Below are positions 10,401 through 19,560 of a DNA stretch of 64,000 nucleotides, piece after piece; position 1 is the stretch's first letter; each line of letters opens with the position of its first letter. A program made the position numbers and the translations under genes. This DNA is from Asparagopsis taxiformis (taxonomy: Eukaryota > Rhodophyta > Florideophyceae > Bonnemaisoniales > Bonnemaisoniaceae): the NCBI GenBank assembly GCA_030407315.1, contig JALQPE010001888.1:62001-126000 (forward strand). Reading direction: 5' to 3'. Under the pieces are notes generated by a model, which saw only the letters and a program-made list of their open reading frames with translations, was not told where the DNA came from and ran no database searches.

Positions 10401-11654
10401 GGTGGCGGCGTTTAAGCGGCGGTAGTCGATGCAGAAGCGGGAAGTCCCGTCCTTCTTAGGCACGACTACGACCGGGCTCGCCCACTCCGATGTAGCAGGT
10501 TCGATCACTCCAGCGCGGAGCATCTTATCCACTTGCGTACGGATAATTTCGCGCGACGCGTGTCCGGCGCGGTACGGCGGTTGGTTGACGGGGGTCGCCC
10601 CCGGAACCAGTTCGATGCGGTGTTCTGTCGCGTGGATGGCTCCAAGCGTGCCATTCCACATTTGCTCGTGCTTTCGCAGCATCTCGATAATTCGCGCGTG
10701 TAGGTCGTCGTCTACTCGCTCATCGCGTAGCGTCGCGCGTAGGAGGTCTTCCCAGTGCGGCGTCGCGTTCGCAATTCCGTCGGCTTCGCGCAGGTCCGGC
10801 GGGTTCGTCGCGTTGCATGGCGTCGCATCGTCGGGCGGTCGGTCTTGTGGAGTCGGCGCCTCTTGCGCAACTTGTAGGCAACCTACGGGGTTGGGCACCG
10901 CGGCGCCCAGCGTCATGCCTTTGGGCAATACCTGGAGGCGGGTGCCGGCGTTGTGCACGTGCACGCTGAAGGGCACGTTCCTTTTAACCAGCGTTTCACC
11001 GTTGGCTAGACGAAGCAACTTCTGCCCGTAGAGGTCAGTCGCGGGTATCGTGATGCAGCGTCCGTGAGCGCCCGTGGTGACTTCGATAGCCTGCGTCGCG
11101 TGCGGCGGAATCGACGTGCGGCGCGCAACGCGGATTGGTGCGAAATCTGTCGGTCGGGTAGTCTTGGGGGTCGGTGCGCGGCGCGGTTTCGTCGGCGTGC
11201 GTGGGAGCATCGGAACGTGGTCCCCATAGCGGGTTCGCAACGCGCGCTGCGGCCCAGTATAGATCATCCGAACCACGCGGTCGATGAAGTCTGCTCCCAG
11301 AATGCAAGGGACGGATAAGCGCGGCATCACCAGGAAAGTTTGAAGGTGCGCGCGGGCACCTAGAAGAACGCTAAGTCGCAACGACGCGTTCGGCGCGAGG
11401 CGTCGTCCATTCGCGTCGATAATCGCGCAGCGCAGCGTTGGCGGCGTAGCGTGGCGCTTCCAATCAGCGCCTAATACGTTCTCGCGAATGAGGCTCGGGC
11501 CCGCGCCGGTATCAAGCACAGCGGTCACCGCGGTGGCCGTGCGTAGATTATATCCGACGCGTATCTCGAGTTTGTAGTTCGCGGTGGGGGTCTGAAACAG
11601 GACCACTGTTTCGGGTGGTAACGGAGGCGGTTTTTCGCGCGGCGGTTGCGTCAT
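7437..11654 (-). CDS. pol: Pol polyprotein of gypsy element 1 (protease, RT, RNase H, integrase, chromodomain)
   Basis: 1405 codons from the first ATG, but the frame is open further upstream and overlaps the end of gag in the -1 frame, so expression is probably by frameshifting. Domains: aspartic protease with DTGAG at 48-52; RT with catalytic Asp in FTTLDCNSGYW (445) and YLDD at 507-510; RNase H with Asp 657/659, TDHNSLRW and the DALSR end; integrase HHCC zinc finger (H902, H909, C939, C942) and D971, D1031, E1067; a GPF-type module near 1213; and a chromodomain at about 1294-1343 (VRWKGYSPRDDTWEPV), which defines chromoviruses and is thought to steer integration to marked histones. All catalytic residues are present and there is no stop, so the copy could be active. 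Confidence 0.95.
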   Translation of the reverse strand: MTQPPREKPPPLPPETVVLFQTPTANYKLEIRVGYNLRTATAVTAVLDTGAGPSLIRENVLGADWKRHATPPTLRCAIIDANGRRLAPNASLRLSVLLGARAHLQTFLVMPRLSVPCILGADFIDRVVRMIYTGPQRALRTRYGDHVPMLPRTPTKPRRAPTPKTTRPTDFAPIRVARRTSIPPHATQAIEVTTGAHGRCITIPATDLYGQKLLRLANGETLVKRNVPFSVHVHNAGTRLQVLPKGMTLGAAVPNPVGCLQVAQEAPTPQDRPPDDATPCNATNPPDLREADGIANATPHWEDLLRATLRDERVDDDLHARIIEMLRKHEQMWNGTLGAIHATEHRIELVPGATPVNQPPYRAGHASREIIRTQVDKMLRAGVIEPATSEWASPVVVVPKKDGTSRFCIDYRRLNAATVKDAYPIPRMDDCVDSLGNATVFTTLDCNSGYWQIPVAHADRDKTTFTSHVGTYRFRRMPFGLSNAPATFQRALDILLANVKWQHCLVYLDDVIIFSADVNAHVHHVDEILGILGRAGVSLKFAKTEFFKRSVDYLGHTISPGKLSVPTTKCDALRDATYPTTKTQLRSFLGTCNVYRRFVEKFAFIAAPLTQLLKKDQGDNLPAPTPEQTRAFESLRRAMLSPPILRLPREGHPYVLDTDASQGQIGCALLQLDADEDTLHPVGYWSRTLNDAERNYSTTERECLAVVWAVLLLRAYLEGRKFTVRTDHNSLRWILNMTSAEGRLARWRLRLAEFEFDVEYKKGKRHVIADALSRMATRSGDETEIPDEIPCFDAANIVEPHADAYARTDTALLCDYAEYYPSLDCLLATRSCIEPPVSTDEWIREQATDEFCQNAKRDVETAPQSRFHLSPDGILMRTAPLDDATQIVVPEAIKGRILRANHYAVTAGHPGARRMYDAIRRAYYWPMMSVDVYTTVRQCDACARNRVTQYRHTNALKLFPATRPLEDVAIDILGPLPETPRQRRFVLVIADRYSKLCRLIALGRVSALAVAKAFCRDWVFVYGPPRTLLSDNGPQFRSKLFQETCALMGTRNIFTTTYHPQSNGQIERMNRTIVATLRHYVDEERRDWDEHLDALAYAYNRAIHRSTNTSPFELTLTRYPVSLGTEQVDTIRSTPFLRMEFLARLSDAYARAANALKKAQARYKRDFDRGVRAVNKEIKVGDQVYLDTRAGATTQAQRDEGARASKLDYPVSGPFPVIGCRGHTYEIVIDGVPELVSSDRIRVAPRIATPAPSPLDDEEDATATEAANDATQRSERDLEASRKVSPESGYGTREFMIDKLMAEGIEDAGEAVFRVRWKGYSPRDDTWEPVGSLPAPIVARFRKDLKRTASSDTEPDRATSRDRRGPPPKKRTPEATSVTKPRRTPPSRSSSRLADKRTRHRPPRN

Positions 11655-11680
11655 CGCGCGTCGCGTATCCGTTGGATGGA

Positions 11681-11723
11681 GAGGAGTCGGCCCACCCGCT
11701 ACGACTCCTCGTAGGCGTTTCCC
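11681..11723 (-). promoter_or_regulatory. -1 ribosomal frameshift signal at the gag-pol overlap
   Basis: Near the gag stop the - strand reads CCG GGA AAC in gag frame, so the heptamer G-GGA-AAC (11717-11723) is a canonical X XXY YYZ slippery site in the correct phase. Six nt later a perfect 9-bp stem begins, GAGGAGTCG (11702-11710) pairing with CGACTCCTC (11681-11689) across a 12-nt loop. Pol lies in the -1 frame relative to gag. Known: this heptamer, spacer and stem arrangement is the standard -1 frameshift architecture of many retroelements. Confidence 0.8.
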
Positions 11724-13669
11724 GGGTCTTCTGCGAAGCGAACCGAGTGGGGCGTGAGCTGCTCGCCGTCGTGCGCGTCGTCTTCGCGCGTGCGTTCGCT
11801 TTCGCGCTCGCGTGCGTCATCGTCCGCGGAAACTTCGAAAACCTGAACGTTACGCTGCAGGTTCAGTTCTTCGGGCGTTAGGCGCGCGTGGCTATGCATC
11901 TCGCGAATCGCGGCCTGTTGCTCGGATGAGAGCAGCGGGCAGCTTACCATGGGGTGTCCGAACTTCCGGCATATCAGACAGCGGAACGCCGCTGTGCGAG
12001 ACGTGTCGGCCGGTGCCGTCTGTCTCACGATAGGCGGTGGGTAAGTTGCGCGCGGTATGTGCGCCGTGTACGGTCCCGCGCGTTCGCGTTCTCGGTCGTC
12101 GTTATGCGCAAAGCGTCGCGAGCGGTCGGCGGGCGATGCGTCGCGAGAGCGTGGCGTGCGATAATTCGACGAAGGTGTGCCAAGCGAGGTTGGACTTCGC
12201 ATGGGGCTCGGGGTCGAGAACTTCCGTTCGCGCGGAGCGTGCGGCGTCGCGGCGGAGGTTGAGACGTTTGGCGATGAGAAGCCTGATGGCGGGGTATGCC
12301 CCACGGTCAGTGCTTGCATCGTTGGTGTCTCCTCCTCTTCCACGTAGAGCGCAGGCGTTCGTCGCAGTAGCGGTCGCGCGCTCGTCGTCGGCGTCATCGC
12401 TCGGTGCGTGTCCCCGTGGCTCTGCGCCATAGAGACTAGCTCTCGAAAGGTGTATCGACGCGGGTCGCGAGACAGCGCGTCCCGTACGAGGTGTTGCGCA
12501 TAGGGTCGTAGACCATCGACGAAAATAGAAACAAGCGTTCGCTCGCTAAACGCATCGCCGCAGCGCAGCGCGCGGCGTCGTAGTCTCGTAGCGAATTGTG
12601 TTTCGGTTTCCTTCGGGTCTTGCGTTTGTTGCGCCACGTCACGATACGCTTGCGCGACGTCGCCTTCGCGCGCATAGGTTAGCAGGAGCCACTGAACGGC
12701 TTCCGCGTAGCACGTAATCGAATCGACGCCCGCACGCGCTCCTCGGAACGTTCGTCCCACGTACGTTTGGAACGTGTCGCGCGCCTCGTCGGCGAGGAAA
12801 TACTTGAGAATCGGCAACGCTGCGCCTTCGGATACGCCGGTGTCGTCGCATGCGCTCTTGAAATACTTCAGGAACGATAGCACGGCGATTCCGTCAGCGC
12901 CCGTGAAATTCTCTCCCTGCATCGAATGGCGCACCATCTTCGCGTTGTTAGCCAATTCGCTCGCAATTGCTCGGTTAAACGCGCGGTCCGTATTACGCAA
13001 GCGGTACGTGCGATACGAAAGCGCGCGCGTGAACAGCTCGTTCAACGGCTGGATCTCTACCAGCCCGGGATGCGCGGGTCCATTGTCACTATCCGAATGC
13101 GGGTGGTCGTCGAATGACAGGTCCTGGCGCGCCAGTTCCAGCCATCCTTCGGTTTCCGCGTCGCGCGCGTAGTTTGTAGGGGTCGCGCGCGCTGCGGTTC
13201 GCGTTCGGTTTTCGCGCGCAGCGACGTTCGCGCGTTCGGTGTTGTGCTCCTCGCGGGAGTCCATCGTAGTGACGATTAGGTTGTGGACTTGCGCCCTCAT
13301 CTGAGCCGTTAGTCCACGTGATTGGCCCTTGATAGCGCGGTCCACCGCGGTTCGTACTTCAGCCTGGAGCATGCATTGGAACGTAGGGTCGTCCACTACT
13401 TGTCGAACCAAGCTCGGAAGCGTTGCGGACGGCGTAGCGTGCACGTCGGAAACGCGGAACTCGGCCTCGCGCTTCGTTGCGGCGCCGTCGTCGGACGTTT
13501 GCGCGTCGTCGTCGATACTCGCGAGCGCTTGCGTCGGTAACGGCGGCCACGGAGAAGCGGTAGGGTCAGGGATATGTGAAGCGACCAGCGCGTCGACTGC
13601 GTGCGTTTGCGACGCGACTGGCGGCGGTTCGGTCGGCGCGTTCGATCGCTCGGGCGCGGATGGATCCAT
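11699..13669 (-). CDS. gag: Gag protein of gypsy element 1
   Basis: 656 codons from ATG. The disordered N-terminus is followed by a helical capsid-like region with the retrotransposon-gag pattern (GADGIAVLSFLKYFKSACDD, then QWLLLTYAREGD and the FATRLRRRAL stretch), a Ser/Pro/Arg-rich segment, and one CCHC zinc knuckle, CLICRKFGHPMVSC, at about 562-575. It forms the particle and binds genomic RNA in this family. The end of the ORF contains the slippery heptamer that should give the Gag-Pol fusion. No lesions are seen. It is paralogous in layout to the gag of element 2. Confidence 0.92.
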   Translation of the reverse strand: MDPSAPERSNAPTEPPPVASQTHAVDALVASHIPDPTASPWPPLPTQALASIDDDAQTSDDGAATKREAEFRVSDVHATPSATLPSLVRQVVDDPTFQCMLQAEVRTAVDRAIKGQSRGLTAQMRAQVHNLIVTTMDSREEHNTERANVAARENRTRTAARATPTNYARDAETEGWLELARQDLSFDDHPHSDSDNGPAHPGLVEIQPLNELFTRALSYRTYRLRNTDRAFNRAIASELANNAKMVRHSMQGENFTGADGIAVLSFLKYFKSACDDTGVSEGAALPILKYFLADEARDTFQTYVGRTFRGARAGVDSITCYAEAVQWLLLTYAREGDVAQAYRDVAQQTQDPKETETQFATRLRRRALRCGDAFSERTLVSIFVDGLRPYAQHLVRDALSRDPRRYTFRELVSMAQSHGDTHRAMTPTTSARPLLRRTPALYVEEEETPTMQALTVGHTPPSGFSSPNVSTSAATPHAPRERKFSTPSPMRSPTSLGTPSSNYRTPRSRDASPADRSRRFAHNDDRERERAGPYTAHIPRATYPPPIVRQTAPADTSRTAAFRCLICRKFGHPMVSCPLLSSEQQAAIREMHSHARLTPEELNLQRNVQVFEVSADDDARERESERTREDDAHDGEQLTPHSVRFAEDPGNAYEES

Positions 13670-14225
13670 CGGCGCGGTTGCGTTCGATCGTCGCCTAGGG
13701 AAAAGGGAAAAAGGGATGATGGGGAAGGAGAAAGGGGAATTCGGCGCGCGTCAAAATCTCGCGTCGGCGCGTCGAAAAATTGGCAAGTAAAAAGGGAAGC
13801 GCTTCCCGAAAATTGTCTGCGTATCGGGCGCGCGTAGTAAGGGTGAGGGGGACAAGTTCGCTCGCAGGAGGGCTTCTTCCTCGCTCGGAACGCGCAAAGA
13901 CGGGTCTCGATCGTCCGCGAACCCAATATTTTCGGCACCGCCGAACCCGCGTTAGGGTTGCGAACTAGCGCGCGCACGCGCTGCGTCTTCGATCGCGTCG
14001 TTCCGCGCGGCGAATCGTCGTAGTAGAGGTAGGGTAGTTATACAAACCAGAGAGGCTATAGCACCGCTTCCGGGATAGCGATACGCGCGCACGCGTCAAT
14101 CGCCCTTGCTGTCGCGCACGACGAACGGATAAAAGAAGAATTAGAGTAAGCGATAGGTTTGGCGTCCCGTGTTTTCCCCAAGCGGAGTTTCTGTGCTTCG
14201 CTGAGTTCGCACGTCGGTTCGCGCA
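13670..14225 (-). other. 5' leader of gypsy element 1
   Basis: About 560 nt between primer site and gag ATG, sense on the - strand, with no substantial ORF in sense direction. It would hold packaging and translation signals; no clear repeats or hairpin array were seen here, unlike element 3. Confidence 0.6.
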
Positions 14226-14244
14226 ATTCTAGGTCGAGAGACCA
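14226..14244 (-). other. Primer binding site of gypsy element 1
   Basis: On the - strand, two nt after the 5' LTR, 19 nt beginning TGGTCTCTCGACC are the complement of a plausible tRNA 3' end. Numbered as a tRNA, this gives CCA at 74-76, A73, C61 and A58, the residues expected in an acceptor/T-arm. The cognate tRNA is not identified. Element 2 uses the same 19 nt. Confidence 0.75.
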
Positions 14245-14246
14245 GT

Positions 14247-15047
14247 TGTAGGACCAGCCGGGGTGGCGATCGCTAGGGGAGTTCTAGAATTGCAGCCGTG
14301 TCAGGGCGAGGTGAACCGTAACGCGCTGGTTGAACTTGCGTTCGCGCGTCGCTCGGTCGCGCTGGCGAACGGGTGGTAAAACGGCGGAACGCGTAGGGAA
14401 CGATCGCAACACGGGATTCGCGGGCCGGCGCAAGCCGTGATCTCAGGGTGAGATCACCGAGTAAACTCGAGCACGACGCGATCCACACAGGGGTCGTAAA
14501 TCCCTGGCCTAGTGGCGTGCGACGCAACGCGCGCTATCGCGGTGCGACGCGGTTCGACGATCGGTTTATGCGCAGCGCGCACGCGAACGTCGGCGATCGT
14601 GAGCAACCCCCACGCAACGTTGTAACGCAATCGGTCCTCGCGATTCGCTAAACGCTTAACTCGTAGCTGCGAAGATGCTGGCTGTTTATTGGTAAGGTGC
14701 GAAGCTGAACGACCATTAATAGCTAACTACTAAAGGACAGGCTGTCCTACCGTGGCCGGCCGGCGGCCGCTCGCTCGCACGCGAAAAAGGGAAATATTTG
14801 GGAAAAAGACTTTCTTCATAAAAAACCCAAAAAGGGGAAATAAAGGGAAATTCGCAAAAGGCGCTACACGTGGCGCCAAGCTCGCAGGTTCGTTCGCGCG
14901 CACGCGCTCGCTCAGGCGCGCCGTGACACGTAATCGGTTCGCCACGCGTACGCTCGCTTGCTAACTAACTCAGCGCGGATGCACGCGGACTCAACTCGTC
15001 GATATCGCTCAACCCGCGTTCGCGTTAGCGGCATAAAGTGCACCACA
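14247..15047 (-). repeat. LTR of gypsy element 1 (5' LTR in sense orientation)
   Basis: 801 bp, matching 1813-2612 apart from about four substitutions and one extra C. It starts TGTAGG and ends CACCACA on the + strand, and is followed at once by the second ACCAT target duplication (15048-15052). Confidence 0.95.
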
Positions 15048-15517
15048 ACCATGACTTATCATCCCAACTCAGGTACATCATTTTTCTCACAGATAATTTT
15101 TCCCGATGTCAACCTATAATTTGGTCTTCTCATAAGGCTAAAAGAGTCACAAGATCAATCCTTGGGAGTGAGACCTTATCTTTTGCGGATGAATTTGATA
15201 CAGCACTTGCCTTACGCCATGACCTTCACAAAATGACGGATATAACATTCTCAATTTTCATGTTAACAGATAGCCTATCTCTCTTCGATGTAATCACCAA
15301 ATCATCCGTGACTTCTGAAAAACGCTTGATGGTCGACTTAGAAGTCTTGAAAGATGCATATTCCTCTAGAACGCTGGGGAAAGTTGGATTCATTAAGTCT
15401 GAATACAACCCCGCTGACAATTTAACAAAAGTCTCACGTGGGAACTTCCTAGAATCAATCTTGAGCACTGCAAATATACAACATCCAGTAGAGCAATGGG
15501 TGGATCGCTCATTGTGA
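15048..15517 (+). pseudogene. Ty1/copia RNase H, C-terminal part (continues from 1812)
   Basis: After the duplicated ACCAT the copia reading frame resumes exactly in phase and runs to a TGA at 15515-15517. It carries the rest of the copia RNase H: PIIWSSHKAKRVTRS, then SETLSFADEFDTALALRHDL and a final KSEYNPADNLTK segment. Joining 1812 to 15053 leaves the frame intact, which proves that gypsy element 1 inserted into an existing copia pol. Confidence 0.9.
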
Positions 15518-15530
15518 CAAAAATTCAACC

Positions 15531-15545
15531 AAGAGAACCTGGGAG
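15531..15545 (+). other. Candidate polypurine tract of the copia element
   Basis: A purine-rich run, AAGAGAACCTGGGAG, lies directly before a TGTCAG that would start the 3' LTR, 13 nt after the pol stop; both spacing and composition fit. Confidence 0.5.
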
Positions 15546-15855
15546 TGTCAGTCTGCCGACCGATTATACGGTTCGGTATGAATTCTAGTCACGCAAATTG
15601 ATTGATTCTTTAATTCTAACCTTCTTCTAATTTCTGTCTGGATGGAATTCCTATACCTAGTCTAATTCATGTTATCGTAGTTGATTTGTTCGATTACCGG
15701 CTTTATACTCACTTTCTACTTCAAATTAGTCCTAATCCTTCATATTACTATGCTAGAGATAGGTGCTAAGCAGTATAAGAAGGGAGTAGGATAGAGTAGT
15801 CTTCATTTCTCAGATACAGACAACAACTACCAGCCTTCGATAAAGTGTTCTGTCA
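15546..15855 (+). repeat. Probable 3' LTR of the copia element
   Basis: AT-rich, non-coding sequence begins TGTCAGTCTGCC right after the polypurine tract. The right end is a guess (TGTCA near 15851-15855), because the partner LTR is outside the window and no duplication can be checked. Confidence 0.4.
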
Positions 15856-17038
15856 ACTAACGCACCCCTCGTGCCCCGACCCCATTCACCCAGACCTGGT
15901 GTGGCCCCGTCGAACATCATTTCTGGACCAGCCGGTCCCAAAGCATCCGGTCTCTGGAAGGCCAAAATCAAGTGGAAAAATCAACTTTTATTTTGGAATT
16001 TGTTTTTTTGGAAATTTTCCCACAAATATGACCCAAAAAATTTTCTTCACGACGAAATCCCATATTAGCTCACGTGCAAACTACAAAAATTTCGAAAAAC
16101 ACGACAACAACAAAAAAATTCCCTACCCCTATTGACCTTCTGGAAACCCGTCAAACTTCCAAAAAGACAAGCGAAAGTCAGTTCCAATCTATTTTGTCCG
16201 GAAAGCAAAGGAATTGTTTGCCATTTTACGAATCCTTTTGGACGATGAACTCCACATCGTCTACGCCATAAACAGCTGGCTCAGCAACCCAAACACCAAA
16301 TCTTGGTCTGGATATGCCGCCAAAAATTTATCCCAGCACTGACCCTATCAATAACATTGTCATACTATAAATTACGTACAGTGGTTATTGCTATTCGTGC
16401 GATATTGCGAAAATCAACTTTGCCCTGCACAAACCCACTCACAATCACCATATTGGTGACTATATTTCTTCAGACATTTGTGTAGCTATACCTGCAGATG
16501 TCAATCTTTATTGGCTAGCTACTGTAAATTTTCGCTACGACAAATATTTTGATCAAAAATTTTCTAGAAATTAGATCTGCTTTATTAGATTTACCACCGC
16601 CGCCGCCATTCAAATGAGCTCTACCCGGGTGGAGGAAAATACCTCCCCAGTTGATGGGTTCATAACCAGCGATGCCAAACCAGTTCCTGGAAATTCCACC
16701 CCATCATCCAAAAAACAACTCCTTAAGCGTCAATAATACACTTCCCCCCTCTCTGACAATCCTCCGCCCCAGCGCGTGCCATCGATCGCGAATTCACAGC
16801 CACGCCCCCCAGCCCTGCGACAAGTTATCATTCCCCACCCTCCTTGGGCAACCGCACACGCCTCTTGAGAAGGCATCCAACAACCCTTACATGTGTCGAA
16901 CTTTTCAAAGAAATCTGGAAATTGAAATATGCTGAAACTAAACCTTTTGGGTTGAGTTCTTCTGACAACAGAACCTTCCCAGAGCAACTGGTACTTTGTT
17001 GACTTTATTGAAATGAAAACAAGTTTCATCACAGCATA
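15856..17038. other. Decayed AT-rich DNA without a recognisable gene
   Basis: Only short ORFs, none with a recognised domain. Low-complexity Phe/Lys/Asn translations near 15960-16130 and a Pro/Ser-rich one near 16600-16850 suggest old, mutated coding or mobile sequence. It is continuous with 18295 onward once solo LTR A is removed. Confidence 0.4.
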
Positions 17039-18314
17039 CTACTTGTAGGACCTTAGCCCTGAAAGATAGATTGTACCTCCAAGGAGGATGCCATCCACTC
17101 AGTGAGTAGGTAGGGATAAGGCTTCGAACTCACGAGTGAGAGCGCCGATTCCACGAGGCGGATGTCTCGTGCGATCCTGGTAGCCTGGGGGCTGTGTCGG
17201 GTGGATCGATCCCTCGGAGCCCGGACACCTGTCTCCCAACCCGGTAGCGGGTGGTAGAGCGGGGTCCGGGAGGGCTGGATCTAACCTGCCGGAGGGATCT
17301 ATCGGCGGTGGCCGTCCTCAACCCACTCAAGGGTTAACTAGGCGCTTAGCGCGATGGATCCCCGCGGGGAACTGTGGTCGCCTCCACGCGTGTGTGCCCA
17401 CACGGATTCCGCAACTATGATACCGCCGGCGGCTGCGGTCGAGACCGATTGAGAAACCCACGGGCGCTGACTCAGTTGACCGGTTGGGGTGCCGAACTGA
17501 CAGCGCTCCCATCCGGTATCCTTGTCCCGGTGGCCGGAAAGCCACTCCCGGTCGCCTGGCGGCGTTAAAAGAAGCTGGAAGGTGGTCTACTACCGCAGAG
17601 ACGAAATGCCCTAGGGCAATCCACGTGCACTCCCGTTGGAGGAGTCTCGCGGCGGGCAATTGGGGAAATGTGCGAGCGATCCCCAATTGGAGACCGAAAC
17701 GGAGCGGTTGGTATCCTGTGAAGGAATTTCCGCCGTCGCCTAGTTGTAAGGCAAACGACCACGGTCGAAGGATTTGAACCGGAACGATCTAACTTCATTG
17801 TAGACTAGTGGCCAGTCAAGTGACCTTGAGTGGTCAACGAGGCTGCCCGGACCGGTCCAGGACCGATGGTCCTGGTCCGGCGATCGACGGTCCGCGTGGG
17901 ATCTTTATGTAGCCCGGGGGCCAATTAGAGTTAGCTGCTACGTTGCTACGCGTATACTAGAGGAAATGGCCAGCGATAGTTTACACGTGCACAGCTGTAG
18001 CGCGCGGGTCAAGCCCGCGCGCACACGTGTGCAACTAGGCGCAGCTAACGTTACAATCCAGCGAAAGGGCTCAGCACAAGCAATTTGGCCCGGTGCCAAT
18101 GCAAGGCGGCACGCACCCATTCTCCCTCGGGCGACAATTACTATGCCATGTCACCGCTGCTCATGGGCTAGCGCCGCGACTCTTCGTGGCCGATTCTATT
18201 GCCGAACACCACTCACGCTCGCGAGCGTCACTCCCACGCGACCCTTCTCCAGGCGCCCTTTCGCCAGACAATACGGGACGATTCCCACACTACTATTATG
18301 CTGCGATGAAACTT
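17021..18314. repeat. 18-bp inverted repeat (hairpin) split by solo LTR A
   Basis: Arm 17021-17038 and arm 18297-18314 are reverse complements at 17 of 18 positions. Removing the LTR and one CTACT copy leaves them separated by 7 nt, so before insertion this was a strong hairpin and the LTR sits in its loop. Confidence 0.8.
17044..18289 (-). mobile_element. Solo LTR A of a gypsy-like family (1246 bp)
   Basis: Starts TGTAGGACC and ends TCCCACA, flanked by the direct repeat CTACT (17039-17043 and 18290-18294), with no internal coding region: the product of LTR-LTR recombination. The TGTAGGACC end matches element 1's LTR start, so sense is taken as the - strand. A related, diverged copy (B) lies inverted at 57234-58510. 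It includes a perfect 9-bp hairpin at 18000-18022 whose position, but not sequence, is kept in B. Confidence 0.85.
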
Positions 18315-19560
18315 ATTTAGAACATAGCTAACAGCACCGTGATAATCAAAGTCTCCACTCAAGACATGGAGTACGTATACACGATACCAAGCAAAACCTC
18401 ACTCTTCTTTCGCTCTGATAACGCACACGAGTACACATCTTACATGTTACAACCAGAGCTTTCCATTTATATCTTCAAAAACATCATGAAAGCTTGGTAA
18501 AAGGCGCACAAAAAAAGTATCGACGAACGCTTCAGCCACATACTGATGGGCATCGTCTGTGATACACTCACCTACGGCAGTCTCGCTGATAACAACTGGA
18601 AATAAGAAATGATGGAAGCTGTCTTTTAGCGCAATATAGCGCTACAATGCAAAAACAACAAAACCTCTTACCCTGAATGACAATGGATAATACTCAGATG
18701 GAGCCAAAATTGGTTTTCTGGCCAAATCGGCCACATACTCATTCCAGATCCGTACCAAGCTGGAACACCGAATAATCCTTATGCGCTTCCTCTCAGCAGT
18801 TTACCCAGACAACATACTAGTCGCAAATACCACAAAGAGACACATATTCAAGTGCTGGGACTGATTTGAACCCATTCTCGACAACGACCGACACATTTGT
18901 CTCCACACCATTCGCTTTCGAGGCGGCAAATAACAAGACTTCAAGAAGATCCATTCGGCAACAATTAAAAGCACACGCACGGGCATGGCCAAACTACTGC
19001 ATGGCTTGCAAGTATCCAGAAGCCCACCTCTAGTTCGGCACCCACGAAAACGAACTCACGAAAATTAACGAAACGCTCGCCTTCCCTTCGATTCTCTGCG
19101 ACCACAAACCGCAAAAAACATCTGATCCACCTCACTATGACTTAAATATACAAGCGAGGCTCCGAAATCCACACCAATGGAAGTAAGGGGTGCTGTGAAG
19201 TGCGCGGTGACCTCATGTAGCTGGCTTCACCTGTCGCTGGCTAAGCACGCATTGCGACTTAGACAATACTGCCACATTCGGTGGAGAAAACCATAAAACT
19301 GCTTCGGGCAAATGCCGAAGCCTACTGCCCCCAAAAAGAACACTTGTACATTTCATCTGACTTCATTCAGAAGAATTTCGAACATACCAAACTGGTAATG
19401 GTAGAACAACACCTCTCATTCGACTGATCGTTTCGCCATGACGCCCACCTTGGCTACCTCCTTGGGAACCTTTATTGGATACGCAATGCCGGAAGAGTAT
19501 TCTCTGATGGCATGAAATACTTCCTTCTCTCACCATTGGTGAGAGCAGGAAATTTTTAAG
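18295..19560 (+). pseudogene. Heavily decayed coding-like region, family unknown
   Basis: One + frame from about 18345 gives protein-like stretches (DMEYVYTIPSKTSLFFRSDNAHE, further on FGQ-type segments and LGYLLGNLYWIRNAGRVFSDG near 19450) interrupted by many stops and shifts. The texture suggests an old transposon or host gene. I do not recognise the family. Confidence 0.3.

Larger units (their letters stand above)
1813..15047 (-). mobile_element. Gypsy element 1: complete 13.2-kb Ty3/gypsy chromovirus inserted in the copia element
   Basis: Two near-identical 800-bp direct repeats (1813-2612, 14247-15047), each TGTAGG...CACCACA on the + strand, bound the element. The 5-bp ACCAT occurs on both sides (1808-1812 and 15048-15052), a clean target site duplication. 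Sense is the - strand: primer site next to the 14247 LTR, then gag, pol with chromodomain, and a G-rich polypurine tract next to the 2612 LTR. The copies of the LTR differ by about four substitutions and one indel by eye (~0.5%), so insertion is recent, and gag and pol are uninterrupted. The extra length against typical 5-7 kb gypsy elements comes from a 5-kb region between pol and the 3' LTR, which holds an antisense ORF. CpG-rich composition contrasts with the flanks. Confidence 0.95.

Noticed and set aside
7441..10415. Several + frames of 80-180 codons across pol of element 1
   Set aside because: GC-rich shadows of pol; no ATG context or motifs.
15845..16135. 96-codon + frame after the copia LTR
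   Set aside because: Low-complexity Phe/Lys/Asn translation, no start evidence and no domain.
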